DNA of 34,446 bases from an uncultured Clostridia bacterium (GCA_947585865.1 CANPXH010000024.1:1-34446), one strand, 5' to 3'. Counted from the stretch's first letter, positions 25,089-33,065 are shown. The notes: a model not told the origin generated them from the sequence alone. Program-made: numbers and translations.

Positions 25089-25505
25089 TTATATAACACA
25101 AATAATATCATAGCAACTTATATTATATATTTTATAATCAGGATATTTTTCTTCTCCATATATCAATTTACCATCATAATAACTGCCTGACCATATCAGA
25201 CTATAATGCTTTTTCTTATAGGCTGATATAAGTATTTTCATAACATCGACTTCATATTGAGGATTAAACATAACATCAATATCTTTTATAATTGGATCAT
25301 TAGGCAAAGAATATAAAGCGTCAACAAAACATTGTTCAAGCTTTCTGCTTCTATTTAGTACAGACAAACTAATCAATTTTTCAGCTAATATTTTATTAAA
25401 TGAAATAGCTGTATCTTCGGCTTTAAGCATATTTTTACAGTATATTATCAACCCACAAGTCAGCATATCATTTGTCAAATACTTATGTTCAATTATAGTC
25501 CCCAT
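25089..25505 (-). CDS. brxF: BrxF-like protein lacking a visible P-loop
   Basis: The protein has 138 aa, first gene of the operon, with AGGAG upstream of ATG. The C-terminal half reads DIDVMFNPQYEVDVMKIL, then YSLIWSGSYYDGKLIY and EEKYPDYKIY. This matches the BrxF pattern as I recall it: 'D.IE.LF.P....DPL..L' followed by 'W.G...G..L.YA.P.HPEYR.Y'. BrxF is the small P-loop protein that opens BREX type 3 loci. Here no GxxGxGK[ST] is present in the N-terminal part, where CGLIIYCKNML stands in its place, so nucleotide binding may be lost. The call depends on the C-terminal pattern plus position before brxC. Confidence 0.65.
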   Translation of the reverse strand: MGTIIEHKYLTNDMLTCGLIIYCKNMLKAEDTAISFNKILAEKLISLSVLNRSRKLEQCFVDALYSLPNDPIIKDIDVMFNPQYEVDVMKILISAYKKKHYSLIWSGSYYDGKLIYGEEKYPDYKIYNISCYDIICVI

Positions 25506-25541
25506 AATAATACTCCTATTATATTTCTGTCAATTTTTAAT

Positions 25542-25570
25542 ATTATAACATATTTTCTAACAAAACACAA
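25542..25570 (-). promoter_or_regulatory. Probable promoter of the BREX-Kiwa operon
   Basis: TTGTGT (25565-25570) and TATAAT (25542-25547) are separated by 17 bp on the minus strand, 36 nt before the first start codon of the operon. No other comparable pair lies in the AT-rich divergent intergenic region, and no internal promoter is obvious in the next 14 kb. Confidence 0.6.
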
Positions 25571-25695
25571 GAATAGTAAAATATATGACAATATTATATA
25601 TAAATAATAAAGTGTTTGGTTATACATTTTTAGATATATAATTTTAAAACTTACTATACATCAAATAATTTTTATGACAAATATCATTTTTTACA

Positions 25696-25754
25696 AATTT
25701 TGCCGAACAAAATCTCAAAATTTTACCGAATATACTTGAATAATTTAACCGAAT
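25696..25754 (+). repeat. Three 23-bp-phased direct repeats in the ATPase promoter (operator-like)
   Basis: The core CCGAA occurs at 25703, 25726 and 25749, exactly 23 bp apart each time, and each is preceded by an AT-rich TTTT[G/A] or TTTAA stretch. The last copy lies between the -35 and -10 boxes of the ATPase promoter and the first two lie upstream. Even phasing close to two helical turns suggests cooperative binding of a regulator on one face of the DNA. The repeats lie in the region shared with the divergent BREX operon. Confidence 0.6.
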
Positions 25755-25764
25755 GAGGTATACT
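25736..25764 (+). promoter_or_regulatory. Promoter of the DUF4143 ATPase gene
   Basis: TTGAAT (25736-25741) and TATACT (25759-25764) are separated by 17 bp and lie about 33 nt before the TTG start codon. One CCGAA repeat sits in the spacer, so binding there should repress this promoter. Confidence 0.7.
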
Positions 25765-25796
25765 ATATTTATAATATAAATTTGGAGGTGTTTATT

Positions 25797-27083
25797 TTGA
25801 AGAAAATAGCTGATAAATCAAAATATAAGCCCCGTATTATAGACACTATGGTAAAAAAATATCTTTCTGCTTTCGGTGCGGTATGTATTGAGGGACCTAA
25901 ATGGTGCGGTAAAACGTGGACTTCCTCATTCCACAGTAACAGCGAGTTTCTTATAGGTGACCCGTCAAATAATTTTCAGAAACGTTCACTTGCAGAGATG
26001 TCGCCATCTTTGGTATTAGAGGGAGAAACGCCTCGTCTGCTTGACGAATGGCAGGAAGTCCCTGCTATATGGGACGCTGTTCGTTACACAGTTGACCAAA
26101 GAGCGGATAAAGGTCAGTTTATTCTGACAGGCTCATCCACACCGAAGCGAAAAGGTATCCTTCACAGCGGTGCCGGACGTATGGGAAAATTGCGTATGCG
26201 TACTATGTCGCTCTATGAATCGGGAGAATCAAGCGGAGAGGTGTCTCTTGAGAAGTTATGCAACGGAGAACTAAAAAGTGTACTTACAGGAGAAGTGGAT
26301 CTGCGTGACCTTGCATATTATACAGTGCGAGGTGGCTTCCCCGGAAATCTGAATGCTTCTCCGGAAGATGCGTTCCTGTTGCCCCGGTCTTATCTTGACG
26401 CTATTCTTGATGATGATTCACAGCGCATTGACAATAAAAAATATGACACAAATAAAATGCGTCTTCTGTTGCGCTCTCTTGCAAGAAATGAGAGTACAAC
26501 TGCAACAAAGAAAAAACTGCTCAATGATATTAAAGAAAACGATGCCGAGACTATTGATGACGATACAATAACTACCTATCTTGACGTTTTCAACAGACTG
26601 TTCCTGATAGACAATCAACCGCCGTTTTCAACCAATATTCGTTCACCCATCAGAGTAAAACAAGCCGAAAAGAGACATTTTTGCGATCCTTCACTTGCCT
26701 GTGCATTGTTAAAGGCAACACCCGACCGACTTATCGGAGATTTGAATACCTTTGGATTCATGTTTGAAGCATTGGTAGAGCGTGATTTGAAGGTTTATGC
26801 CGAGTCATTTGGGGCTAATCTTTTTCACTATCAAGACTATAACAACAAGGAAATTGATGCCGTCATTGAGCTTTCTGACGGCAGATGGTGTGCTTTTGAG
26901 ATAAAACTAGGTGCAAATCAGATAGACAAAGCAGCCCAATCTCTTATAGAATTGAAAAATAATATCCTTAAAAACGGTGGTATTTCACCGTCCGTTCTCT
27001 GTGTGATATGCGGAATGTCAAATGCTGCATATATAAGACCCGACGGAGTGTTTGTAGTGCCGATAACTGCACTAAAAAACTGA
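25797..27083 (+). CDS. AAA (AAA_14) ATPase with DUF4143 and C-terminal nuclease-like domain
   Basis: I choose TTG at 25797 because GGAGGTG (25784-25790) lies 6 nt upstream, giving about 428 aa. Walker A is the variant GPKWCGKTW at about residues 33-41. Walker B appears as RLLDEWQEVPAIW, followed by FILTGSS (sensor 1) and GAGRMGKLRMRTMSLYESGE. The DUF4143 part covers about 200-340. The C-terminal EIDAVIELSDGRWCAFEIKLG has the D...E-x-K pattern of PD-(D/E)xK nuclease folds. The family is widespread and poorly understood; links to stress or phage response are suggested but not proven. It is divergent from the BREX operon and ends in a shared bidirectional terminator. Confidence 0.85.
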   Translation: MKKIADKSKYKPRIIDTMVKKYLSAFGAVCIEGPKWCGKTWTSSFHSNSEFLIGDPSNNFQKRSLAEMSPSLVLEGETPRLLDEWQEVPAIWDAVRYTVDQRADKGQFILTGSSTPKRKGILHSGAGRMGKLRMRTMSLYESGESSGEVSLEKLCNGELKSVLTGEVDLRDLAYYTVRGGFPGNLNASPEDAFLLPRSYLDAILDDDSQRIDNKKYDTNKMRLLLRSLARNESTTATKKKLLNDIKENDAETIDDDTITTYLDVFNRLFLIDNQPPFSTNIRSPIRVKQAEKRHFCDPSLACALLKATPDRLIGDLNTFGFMFEALVERDLKVYAESFGANLFHYQDYNNKEIDAVIELSDGRWCAFEIKLGANQIDKAAQSLIELKNNILKNGGISPSVLCVICGMSNAAYIRPDGVFVVPITALKN

Positions 27084-27152
27084 TAAACTCAAAATATTCT
27101 TTATTCTTATTGCTATTCACATAAACCATAAGCATTTATGTGCTTTAATATT

Positions 27153-27196
27153 AAAAACAGGCCTATTCAACGATAATATTGAATAAGCCTGTTTTT
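27153..27196. terminator. Bidirectional terminator between the ATPase and Fic genes
   Basis: AAAAACAGGCCTATTCAA (27153-27170) pairs with TTGAATAAGCCTGTTTTT (27179-27196) over 18 positions with one G-U, flanked by A and T runs, so it works for both convergent genes. The Fic stop codon overlaps its right edge. Confidence 0.85.
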
Positions 27197-28169
27197 AAAT
27201 GTAATAACACTTATTTTTCGTAGTCCCTTTACTCCTAACAATCCCCATTCCTTCTGCCTTTTTCAGAAGTCTTTGAGCTGTACGCTCGCTTATGCCAAGA
27301 AGTTTGACAGCTTCTTTTGATGTTATGCTGTTATTTTCGGACAAAAATTTATTGATAACATCAAGTCTGCTCTTTTCCAATTCCGACATTATTTCCGACG
27401 TTTTTTCCGACATTTCATTTTCTTTCAGCACATTTTTAATGACATCAAGCATAAAAGCAATAAACTCTGTAGAACTGCCTGCATTGTTGCAGTTGTTAAT
27501 TACGCCGTAATATTCTGCTTGTCTGTCATGGATCATAGATTCTATGGGCAGCCATGCAAACAGCGGATTCCATTTTGACAGCATAAGAGTATGCCATAAT
27601 CTTCCCATTCGTCCGTTTCCATCGGCAAAAGGATGTATAAGCTCAAATTCATAGTGAAAAACACTACTTTTGACGAGCATATGAACATCCGTGGTTTTTG
27701 CCCAGTTCAGAAGATCGGTCACAGCATTATAAATATAGTCAGGTAGTGTACCGAAATGTATTATTCTGCCTGTTTTGCTGTCAACCACACCCACAGGTCT
27801 TGTCCTGAAATTGCCTGTTTCATCATTTAATCCCCTCATCATTACCCCATGCGCCTTTAAAATGTCGTCAACGGAATAAGGATCAAGAGTATCCATATGC
27901 TCATATATCTCATAAGCATTTTTTACTTCCATAATATCCTTGGGCGGCGCAATAATGTGCTTTCCGTTAAGCACAGCCGTTACCTGCTCCGGTGTAAGGA
28001 CATTATTTTCTATAGCCAGAGAGCTGTAAACCGTGCTGATACGGTTTTTTCTGCGCAGCATTAGGTCTCTGCCCAGCTGTGATGTCGCAGTCATCTTCCC
28101 TGTCATCTCTGCAATTTCGGCAATGTCTGCAATTATATTGTTTGTGATTTCAAATGGTGGCCTGTACAT
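27195..28169 (-). CDS. Fic family AMP-transferase-like protein with inhibitory motif
   Basis: The start at ATG 28169 is preferred over one 23 codons upstream, because GAGGAT precedes it and the N terminus (MYRPPFEITN) then matches the family. The protein is 324 aa. The inhibitory helix motif [S/T]xxxE[G/N] is seen as SLAIEN near 50-55. The catalytic motif HPFADGNGRMGR is at 179-190 and complete. A C-terminal winged helix-turn-helix (ITSKEAVKLLGISERTAQRLL) is at about 280-300. Fic enzymes transfer AMP from ATP to hydroxyl side chains; this layout is common in self-inhibited, probably autoregulated bacterial Fic proteins. Convergent with the ATPase. Confidence 0.9.
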   Translation of the reverse strand: MYRPPFEITNNIIADIAEIAEMTGKMTATSQLGRDLMLRRKNRISTVYSSLAIENNVLTPEQVTAVLNGKHIIAPPKDIMEVKNAYEIYEHMDTLDPYSVDDILKAHGVMMRGLNDETGNFRTRPVGVVDSKTGRIIHFGTLPDYIYNAVTDLLNWAKTTDVHMLVKSSVFHYEFELIHPFADGNGRMGRLWHTLMLSKWNPLFAWLPIESMIHDRQAEYYGVINNCNNAGSSTEFIAFMLDVIKNVLKENEMSEKTSEIMSELEKSRLDVINKFLSENNSITSKEAVKLLGISERTAQRLLKKAEGMGIVRSKGTTKNKCYYI

Positions 28170-28262
28170 AAAAATATCCTCAGTCTCTTTTAATATTCCT
28201 ATTATTTTAATTATAAACTGCAATGCAAAATTTTTCAATAAATTACAATTAAAATTTAGTTA

Positions 28263-28305
28263 TTATTGCACAAATCCCCCTGACATCTACTTATCAAGGG
28301 GATTT
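28263..28305. repeat. Solo copy of the recombinase 3' end hairpin
   Basis: The segment GCACAAATCCCCCTGACA...CTTATCAAGGGGATTTT is almost identical to 29056-29097, where it forms the end of the recombinase gene. AATCCCC and GGGGATT form the stem. It lies about 20 nt after the DUF2442 stop, so it may also terminate that gene. Confidence 0.7.
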
Positions 28306-28325
28306 TAATCTATAATAATATTTAA

Positions 28326-28676
28326 TTATCTTATAGGAACACTATCAACATAGCAGCTGTCAGGGCATAAATCGATTTTATTGTTCCAAACCACATTACT
28401 ATCCACATTGGGATCAATATCCCACGCTATACAATGATCTTCATCAACATAAACTCTTTTAAAATCGGAAACATCCATAAGATGTCTGAATATCGTGTCA
28501 GGCTTTAGCAGCGGATTCATATCAAAAAGTCTTTTCTCGCCATTGTCAAAGCTTATAATCAATGTAAAATCATCATTAGCAATTACTTCGGTAATAATTC
28601 GTCTGCCTTTGGCAAAGTATTCAGCCATTTTTAAATCAAAACCTTTGGAAAGATAATAATCTATATTTTTATTCAT
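28326..28676 (-). CDS. DUF2442 protein
   Basis: The protein has 116 aa. After an N-terminal 30-residue helix-rich extension (YLSKGFDLKMAEYFAKGRR) comes the DUF2442 core. It has ITEVIANDDFTLIISFDNGEKRLFDMNPLL, then FKRVYVDEDHCIAWDID, in which a beta-rich ligand-binding-like fold is typical. DUF2442 proteins are commonly paired with DUF4160 genes; such pairs are suspected regulatory or toxin-antitoxin-like modules without proven function. It is 54 nt downstream of the DUF4160 gene on the same strand. Confidence 0.85.
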   Translation of the reverse strand: MNKNIDYYLSKGFDLKMAEYFAKGRRIITEVIANDDFTLIISFDNGEKRLFDMNPLLKPDTIFRHLMDVSDFKRVYVDEDHCIAWDIDPNVDSNVVWNNKIDLCPDSCYVDSVPIR

Positions 28677-28730
28677 AAAATCGCTCCCCAGATAAAATAC
28701 TTATTTTAATGGTTCTATTGCAAACAGCTC

Positions 28731-28961
28731 CTACATATTTTCTGCAAGCTTCCAATTTTCTATAAGCTCTTCTTGATGAAATGCTGCCCAACCAATAAGC
28801 ATTTTCAACTGTTTATTTGGCATTGTTCCTTCAATTACCTCAAGCTCATTAATTGATACTATTACCTCTTGTCCTCCATAAGTTGCATGAAAATGAGGAG
28901 GCTGATGTTCTCTCCAATTAATATAAACTTTAATTCCTCTGAACATACATATTGTCGGCAT
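28731..28961 (-). CDS. DUF4160 protein
   Basis: The protein has 76 aa, the full length for the family. The diagnostic pattern is complete: MPTICMFRGIKVYINWREH, then the PPHFHATYGG histidine motif and a C-terminal WAAFHQEELIENW. It starts at an ATG after GGGAGATG. It forms a pair with the following DUF2442 gene. The pair sits between two copies of the recombinase-end repeat, as a small cassette. Confidence 0.9.
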   Translation of the reverse strand: MPTICMFRGIKVYINWREHQPPHFHATYGGQEVIVSINELEVIEGTMPNKQLKMLIGWAAFHQEELIENWKLAENM

Positions 28962-29039
28962 ACATTCATCTCCCTATATAAATAACCTTTATCTCCTATA
29001 AACATTATATATCTTTAATATTAAAATTTCAAGATTAAT

Positions 29040-29098
29040 ATTGTTCATACTGTTTTAGCACAAATCCCCCTGACACCTACTTATCAAGGGGATTTTTG
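29040..29098. repeat. Element-end repeat at the recombinase 3' end
   Basis: The repeat runs from ATTGTTCATACT (29040-29051) through AGCACAAATCCCCCTGAC to the GGGGATTTTT arm. The same layout, diverged, is at 10290-10357, including ATTGTTCACACT, and the hairpin part recurs at 28263-28305. The stem AAATCCCC/GGGGATTT contains the last codons and stop of the recombinase gene. It is a terminator and may also mark one end of the mobile element. Confidence 0.65.
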
Positions 29099-30669
29099 AA
29101 TTTAAAATTAATTTCTATTTCTTTTACATCATCCTTTTCGGATATGTATATGCTGTCTATGAGATTTGCAAGTATTTCTCTGGTAATCTCGGAAATATCC
29201 TTGTACTGCAATATATTTCTGAGCCAGATATTGTATGCTTCCAGTTCCTTATTTTCGTCTGCAAGTCTTTTTTCTATAAGCTTGATGTTTTCTTTTATGC
29301 TTTCGATTTCAGCCTTATTGTTCGCATCAAACTCCTTAAAATCCTCAATATCTATTATGTTTTCCGCAAGATGCTCCAGCATATTCTTTCTTTTCTGTTT
29401 GCAGTTATCAAGGCTTTCTCTCAGCTTTTTAAGCCTGTCATTCTGCTTTGATCTCATTTCATGCAAGCCCTTACTCTTTATGTATTCGCAGGTCTCGCTG
29501 TCAAGAGCAATGCTTATATTGCGCCTTATCTCGCTAAGCACAAGCTCATCCAAGTCCTTCTCCCGTATAGAATGTATAGTACAAATATTCTTGCCAAACC
29601 TTGAATATGAGCCGCATTTGAATGTAATATAGCGTTCACCGTTCTTTTTAGGCTTGCTCAGAAACTTATTCATTGCTCTGCCGCATTCCTTACAGAAGAA
29701 CAATCCCGTATACTTGGACATATTTTCTGTAAGCACAACATTCTGCCTTCTGGTATTGAGCATGGTCTGCACAGCTTCAAAATCACATCTATTTATAATA
29801 GCCTCGTGTGTATTCTCCACAATGCACCAATCCTTTTCCGGCACAATGACCTTTTTATGTATGTTGTAGGCCTTTATTTCCGACTTATGCTGTACCATAC
29901 AACCTATATATACGGGATTTGCCAATATCTTGCTGACTGTGGAGTATGTCCAGTATGTAGTGCTGTTCAGCTTGTTGGAATTGACGTAATTCTGCTTCAG
30001 CACCCTTCTCTTATATGTAGTGGGATTAGGCACTCCACCGGCATTGAGCATTCTGGCTATTGTCAGCTTGCCATAGCCTTGCATATACAAGCTGAATATT
30101 TTGCGCACCACCTCGGCAGCCTGCTCGTCTATGACCAGCTTGTTTTTGTTATTATCGGACTTTATATATCCATAAGGCGCATGAGAGCCTATAAAGTCCC
30201 CTCTTGCCCTTTTAGCGTTCTGCGCACTTCTGACCTTGCGTGAAATATCTGCGCAGTAGTAGTCATTTAGAAGCAGCTTTACCGATGTGCTCAGTCCATC
30301 GCTCTTCGATGTGTCAAAGCTGTCATAATCGTCTGTTATTGCTATAAAGCGTATGTTTTTGAGTATAAACTCCTTTTTTATAAGATTGAGTGTTTCTATC
30401 TGTTCTCTTCCTATTCGGGAAAGGTCTTTTACTATTATGGCATTTATACTGCCCTCGTTTATTGCCTCCATCATACGGGAGTAGGCAGCTCTGTCATAGG
30501 TCATTCCCGAAATACCGTCGTCAATGTATGTACCAACAATTTCAAACTCATCCCTATGGCTGCTCACATAATTTCTGATTATGAGCTGTTGATTGTCGAT
30601 GCTCTCCGACTGTTGGTTGTCATCGTCGTGTGATATACGGCAGTATATTGCCGTTTTAAATTTCTCCAT
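29077..30669 (-). CDS. Large serine recombinase
   Basis: The protein has 530 aa. The N-terminal resolvase domain has the catalytic serine at S13 in YCRISHDDD, plus DDGISGMTYDRAAYSRM and KDLSRIGREQIE. The recombinase domain (about 155-260) contains GSHAPYGYIKSD and YGKLTIARMLN. A zinc beta-ribbon follows (FFCKECGRAMNKF ... FKCGSYSRFG..IC), then a coiled coil at about 395-480. This is the layout of integrases of mobilisable and conjugative elements. AGGAGG lies upstream of the ATG. It is the probable mover of the right-hand element; a decayed relative lies at 10290-10575. Confidence 0.95.
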   Translation of the reverse strand: MEKFKTAIYCRISHDDDNQQSESIDNQQLIIRNYVSSHRDEFEIVGTYIDDGISGMTYDRAAYSRMMEAINEGSINAIIVKDLSRIGREQIETLNLIKKEFILKNIRFIAITDDYDSFDTSKSDGLSTSVKLLLNDYYCADISRKVRSAQNAKRARGDFIGSHAPYGYIKSDNNKNKLVIDEQAAEVVRKIFSLYMQGYGKLTIARMLNAGGVPNPTTYKRRVLKQNYVNSNKLNSTTYWTYSTVSKILANPVYIGCMVQHKSEIKAYNIHKKVIVPEKDWCIVENTHEAIINRCDFEAVQTMLNTRRQNVVLTENMSKYTGLFFCKECGRAMNKFLSKPKKNGERYITFKCGSYSRFGKNICTIHSIREKDLDELVLSEIRRNISIALDSETCEYIKSKGLHEMRSKQNDRLKKLRESLDNCKQKRKNMLEHLAENIIDIEDFKEFDANNKAEIESIKENIKLIEKRLADENKELEAYNIWLRNILQYKDISEITREILANLIDSIYISEKDDVKEIEINFKFKNPLDK

Positions 30670-30702
30670 CAGAGCCGCCTCCTTCCCTATATTAATTTTT
30701 AA

Positions 30703-30813
30703 TTATCCTGCTATCTTATCTGAGCTTGCTTTTATAGCATTGAGCAGACAGTCGGCAAAGAGTTTGTTTCCATAGTTGGTCTTTACTCTGAAGTTGGATT
30801 TTTTATCTGTCAT
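30703..30813 (-). CDS. 36-aa leader peptide gene upstream of the recombinase
   Basis: The ATG at 30813 follows TGAGGTGATATT, a leader almost repeated before the rep gene at 34157. The peptide starts MTDKKSNFRVKTNYGNKLF, then an ADCLLNAIKAS helix, and ends at 30703, 33 nt before the recombinase. Short genes with a TNYGNKxFxDCLL pattern often precede serine recombinase genes in Firmicutes elements; the function is unknown to me. Confidence 0.65.
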   Translation of the reverse strand: MTDKKSNFRVKTNYGNKLFADCLLNAIKASSDKIAG

Positions 30814-30840
30814 AATATCACCTCACATTTTTTATAAGAG

Positions 30841-30861
30841 GATAGTATACAAATAACTATC
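30841..30861. promoter_or_regulatory. Palindromic operator-like site at the recombinase promoter
   Basis: GATAGT (30841-30846) and ACTATC (30856-30861) form an inverted repeat. On the minus strand it covers a TATACT -10-like box about 35 nt upstream of the 36-aa gene. The rest of 30862-31050 is AT-rich with no gene I can support. Confidence 0.4.
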
Positions 30862-31054
30862 TTTACTTTACTTGTTTTGTGTGTTATAAAATTTTATGAA
30901 ATATAACAATTAATTATTTATATGTAGGTGTTTTAATATGTTTTTTTATATAATTGTTAATAATGAGGTAAGATAGGTTTGAAACATATAAATACAAATA
31001 TTAGAATATACGCAGATAAATATATGTAAGTAATTTTACTATACGTATCAAAAT

Positions 31055-31075
31055 CAACTTTCCAACTTCCAACTT
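31055..31075 (+). repeat. Triple CAACTT direct repeat next to a promoter
   Basis: CAACTT occurs at 31055, 31063 and 31070, immediately upstream of the -35 box of the 642-aa gene. Close 7-8 bp spacing recalls iterons or a small regulator site. Confidence 0.4.
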
Positions 31076-31076
31076 A

Positions 31077-31105
31077 TTGACTTCAACATAATATTTGTCT
31101 ATAAT
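31077..31105 (+). promoter_or_regulatory. Consensus promoter of the 642-aa gene
   Basis: TTGACT (31077-31082), a 17-bp spacer and a perfect TATAAT (31100-31105) lie about 32 nt before the start codon, with GGGAGG (31119-31124) as ribosome site. Confidence 0.8.
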
Positions 31106-31136
31106 TAAGATAATATAAGGGAGGATGGTGATATAA

Positions 31137-33065
31137 ATGAGTAAAAATTATGTAGATATAATAAATGAGGAAAATGCGAACTTTAATGAATGGATGCAGG
31201 AAAATTATCCTGATGTAAAATTTGAAATTACAGAAGAATGGGAATGCGTTGATCTGAACAATGATGGCGTTGAAGCTTCATCAAGCGATGAAAATATAAT
31301 TGCTCCGGGATTCATATACATAGATACATTTATTCACGATTATAAAAAAATAAATGAAGACGCCTACATAATGTTTTATATTGTTTACAATAGTCACAAA
31401 GAATATGAACATAAATCAAAGTTTGCAGAAATTAGTGTGCCTGACGATAGGTTAGAAAAAATAAGTCCAATATATGATTCAATAGAACGCCATATACTAT
31501 ATATGATTGAAAAAAATTATGTATTGGACTCATTCAGAGTTACTGTCACAAATAAAGGGAAAATAAAAATATATGATGCCAATGCAATTTTACAAAATAT
31601 TGTCAAACAAAATATAGACATTGATAATAAGGACAGATTTAAATACTGTCTTAAAAAGTATGTGGAGTTTAACCTGGAAAAGAATAGGAATAAAAATCCT
31701 GATAAGATTTCTGGGTGGAAAATAAATCTATATAAGTTAAAAACAAATTACATAGGAGTCACCACAAACAAAATATATGGAAGATTAAACAGTATTGATT
31801 TATTTAATAAAGTTAAAGACAAATATATATATAAAGACTATGAAGAAAACAACTTAAAAAATGACCTTAACCTTGTTTTAGCTTTACTTAAAAATAATAA
31901 TGAATTAATCATACCTTTTTTATATGGGTTATTATCCATAAGTGGAAGTTATGCTACCACAAAAGAAAGGTTTGCTCTTTGTCTGTATGGAAACAGCAAT
32001 AAGTTCTCATATAAAATCGTTGCAAATTTATTTTTGAATTTTTTTAATATTGATAATAATATAAATAAATTACCTTCCAAATCCTCCAGTATTGTTTTAT
32101 CCAGTATTTTATCCACTTCAAAAACAAATTTATATTATAAGGCCTTATTATCAGATATCCCATTGATAATTTATACAAATGAGAATAGGTCTATTTCCGG
32201 TAATGGAAATGTTAAAAAAATTATAACAGATTATGTTAATAGAAGAATTGGATATGATCCTGTTTTTCTATCTAAAGGTCCGATTATCTATGATGAGTGT
32301 TTTAATCTTGATATCTCTAATCTCAATGCACCATATGAGGAGTATAATCCCAAAGACAATTCCAAATTGCTTGAAGTAAAAAAAGCTTTAAATTTAATAT
32401 GTATTTCATATATTCACTTTGTTAAGAAATATTGGCAAAAGCAATCACGCAAATACACTGAAAAAGCAAAACAATATTTAGATCATTTTGATACTGTATA
32501 TAATGATTTATTCACTTATATAGAAAATGCTACAAACGATTTTGAAGAAAATTCATATTTTGAATTTTATAAATCCCTTATTTTAATTTTATCAATTTTT
32601 TTCTTATATTTAGAAAGCTTTGGAGTGGACTTTGAAACCGAAAAAGAAGATCTAAAAAAGATTCTGCTCAGCGTACATAATTTCTTCTATGATTATTCAG
32701 ACGAAAAATCTAATGATTGTATTGATATTTTTAGAGATTATATTGCTAAAATCTTTATTGAAAAAGCCTACAATCCATCTTCATATTGCTATGATTATCG
32801 TATTGATTCTAAAGAAAATACGCCTTGTTATTATTTAGAATACAAAAAATTTTATAATGATTTTAAAAGCAAAACTAATATAAATATTAGTAAAAATGAG
32901 TTTATAAATATATTATACAAAGCCGATATGTTAGTCGCTACAGATAAAGAAAAAAGCAAGGTAAGAACAATTAAGAATAAATCCGGAGTAAAAGAAAAGC
33001 TTTCTTGTCTTATTATAAAAAAAGAGGCTCTATTCCCTAATGAAACTACACAGCCGGATAACTAA
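31137..33065 (+). CDS. Uncharacterised 642-aa protein, possibly a degenerate primase/helicase-like replication protein
   Basis: A clear promoter, ribosome site and ATG support it. Residues 1-155 are acidic and beta-rich (ending GKIKIYDAN). The centre has LYGLLSISGSYATTKERF, then LCLYGNSNKFSYKIVANLFLN (about 281-301), which sits where phage/plasmid helicases have GPxGxGKS[TN] plus a following helix, but the lysine/serine pattern is not intact. SDIPLIIYTNENRS (about 345) resembles the sensor strand and NVKKIITDYV the next helix. The C-terminal about 80 residues (NISKNEFINILYKAD) look like a small helical DNA-binding end. Convergent with a Rep gene, it fits an element's replication unit. The family call is weak. 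Confidence 0.6.
   Translation: MSKNYVDIINEENANFNEWMQENYPDVKFEITEEWECVDLNNDGVEASSSDENIIAPGFIYIDTFIHDYKKINEDAYIMFYIVYNSHKEYEHKSKFAEISVPDDRLEKISPIYDSIERHILYMIEKNYVLDSFRVTVTNKGKIKIYDANAILQNIVKQNIDIDNKDRFKYCLKKYVEFNLEKNRNKNPDKISGWKINLYKLKTNYIGVTTNKIYGRLNSIDLFNKVKDKYIYKDYEENNLKNDLNLVLALLKNNNELIIPFLYGLLSISGSYATTKERFALCLYGNSNKFSYKIVANLFLNFFNIDNNINKLPSKSSSIVLSSILSTSKTNLYYKALLSDIPLIIYTNENRSISGNGNVKKIITDYVNRRIGYDPVFLSKGPIIYDECFNLDISNLNAPYEEYNPKDNSKLLEVKKALNLICISYIHFVKKYWQKQSRKYTEKAKQYLDHFDTVYNDLFTYIENATNDFEENSYFEFYKSLILILSIFFLYLESFGVDFETEKEDLKKILLSVHNFFYDYSDEKSNDCIDIFRDYIAKIFIEKAYNPSSYCYDYRIDSKENTPCYYLEYKKFYNDFKSKTNINISKNEFINILYKADMLVATDKEKSKVRTIKNKSGVKEKLSCLIIKKEALFPNETTQPDN

Noticed and set aside
25696..25754. 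CRISPR array
   Set aside because: Three short repeats with 23-bp period share only a CCGAA core; no long identical repeats or spacers, and no cas genes are in the window.
29096..30243. Several plus-strand frames opposite the recombinase gene
   Set aside because: Serine/leucine-rich shadows of a well-supported serine recombinase.
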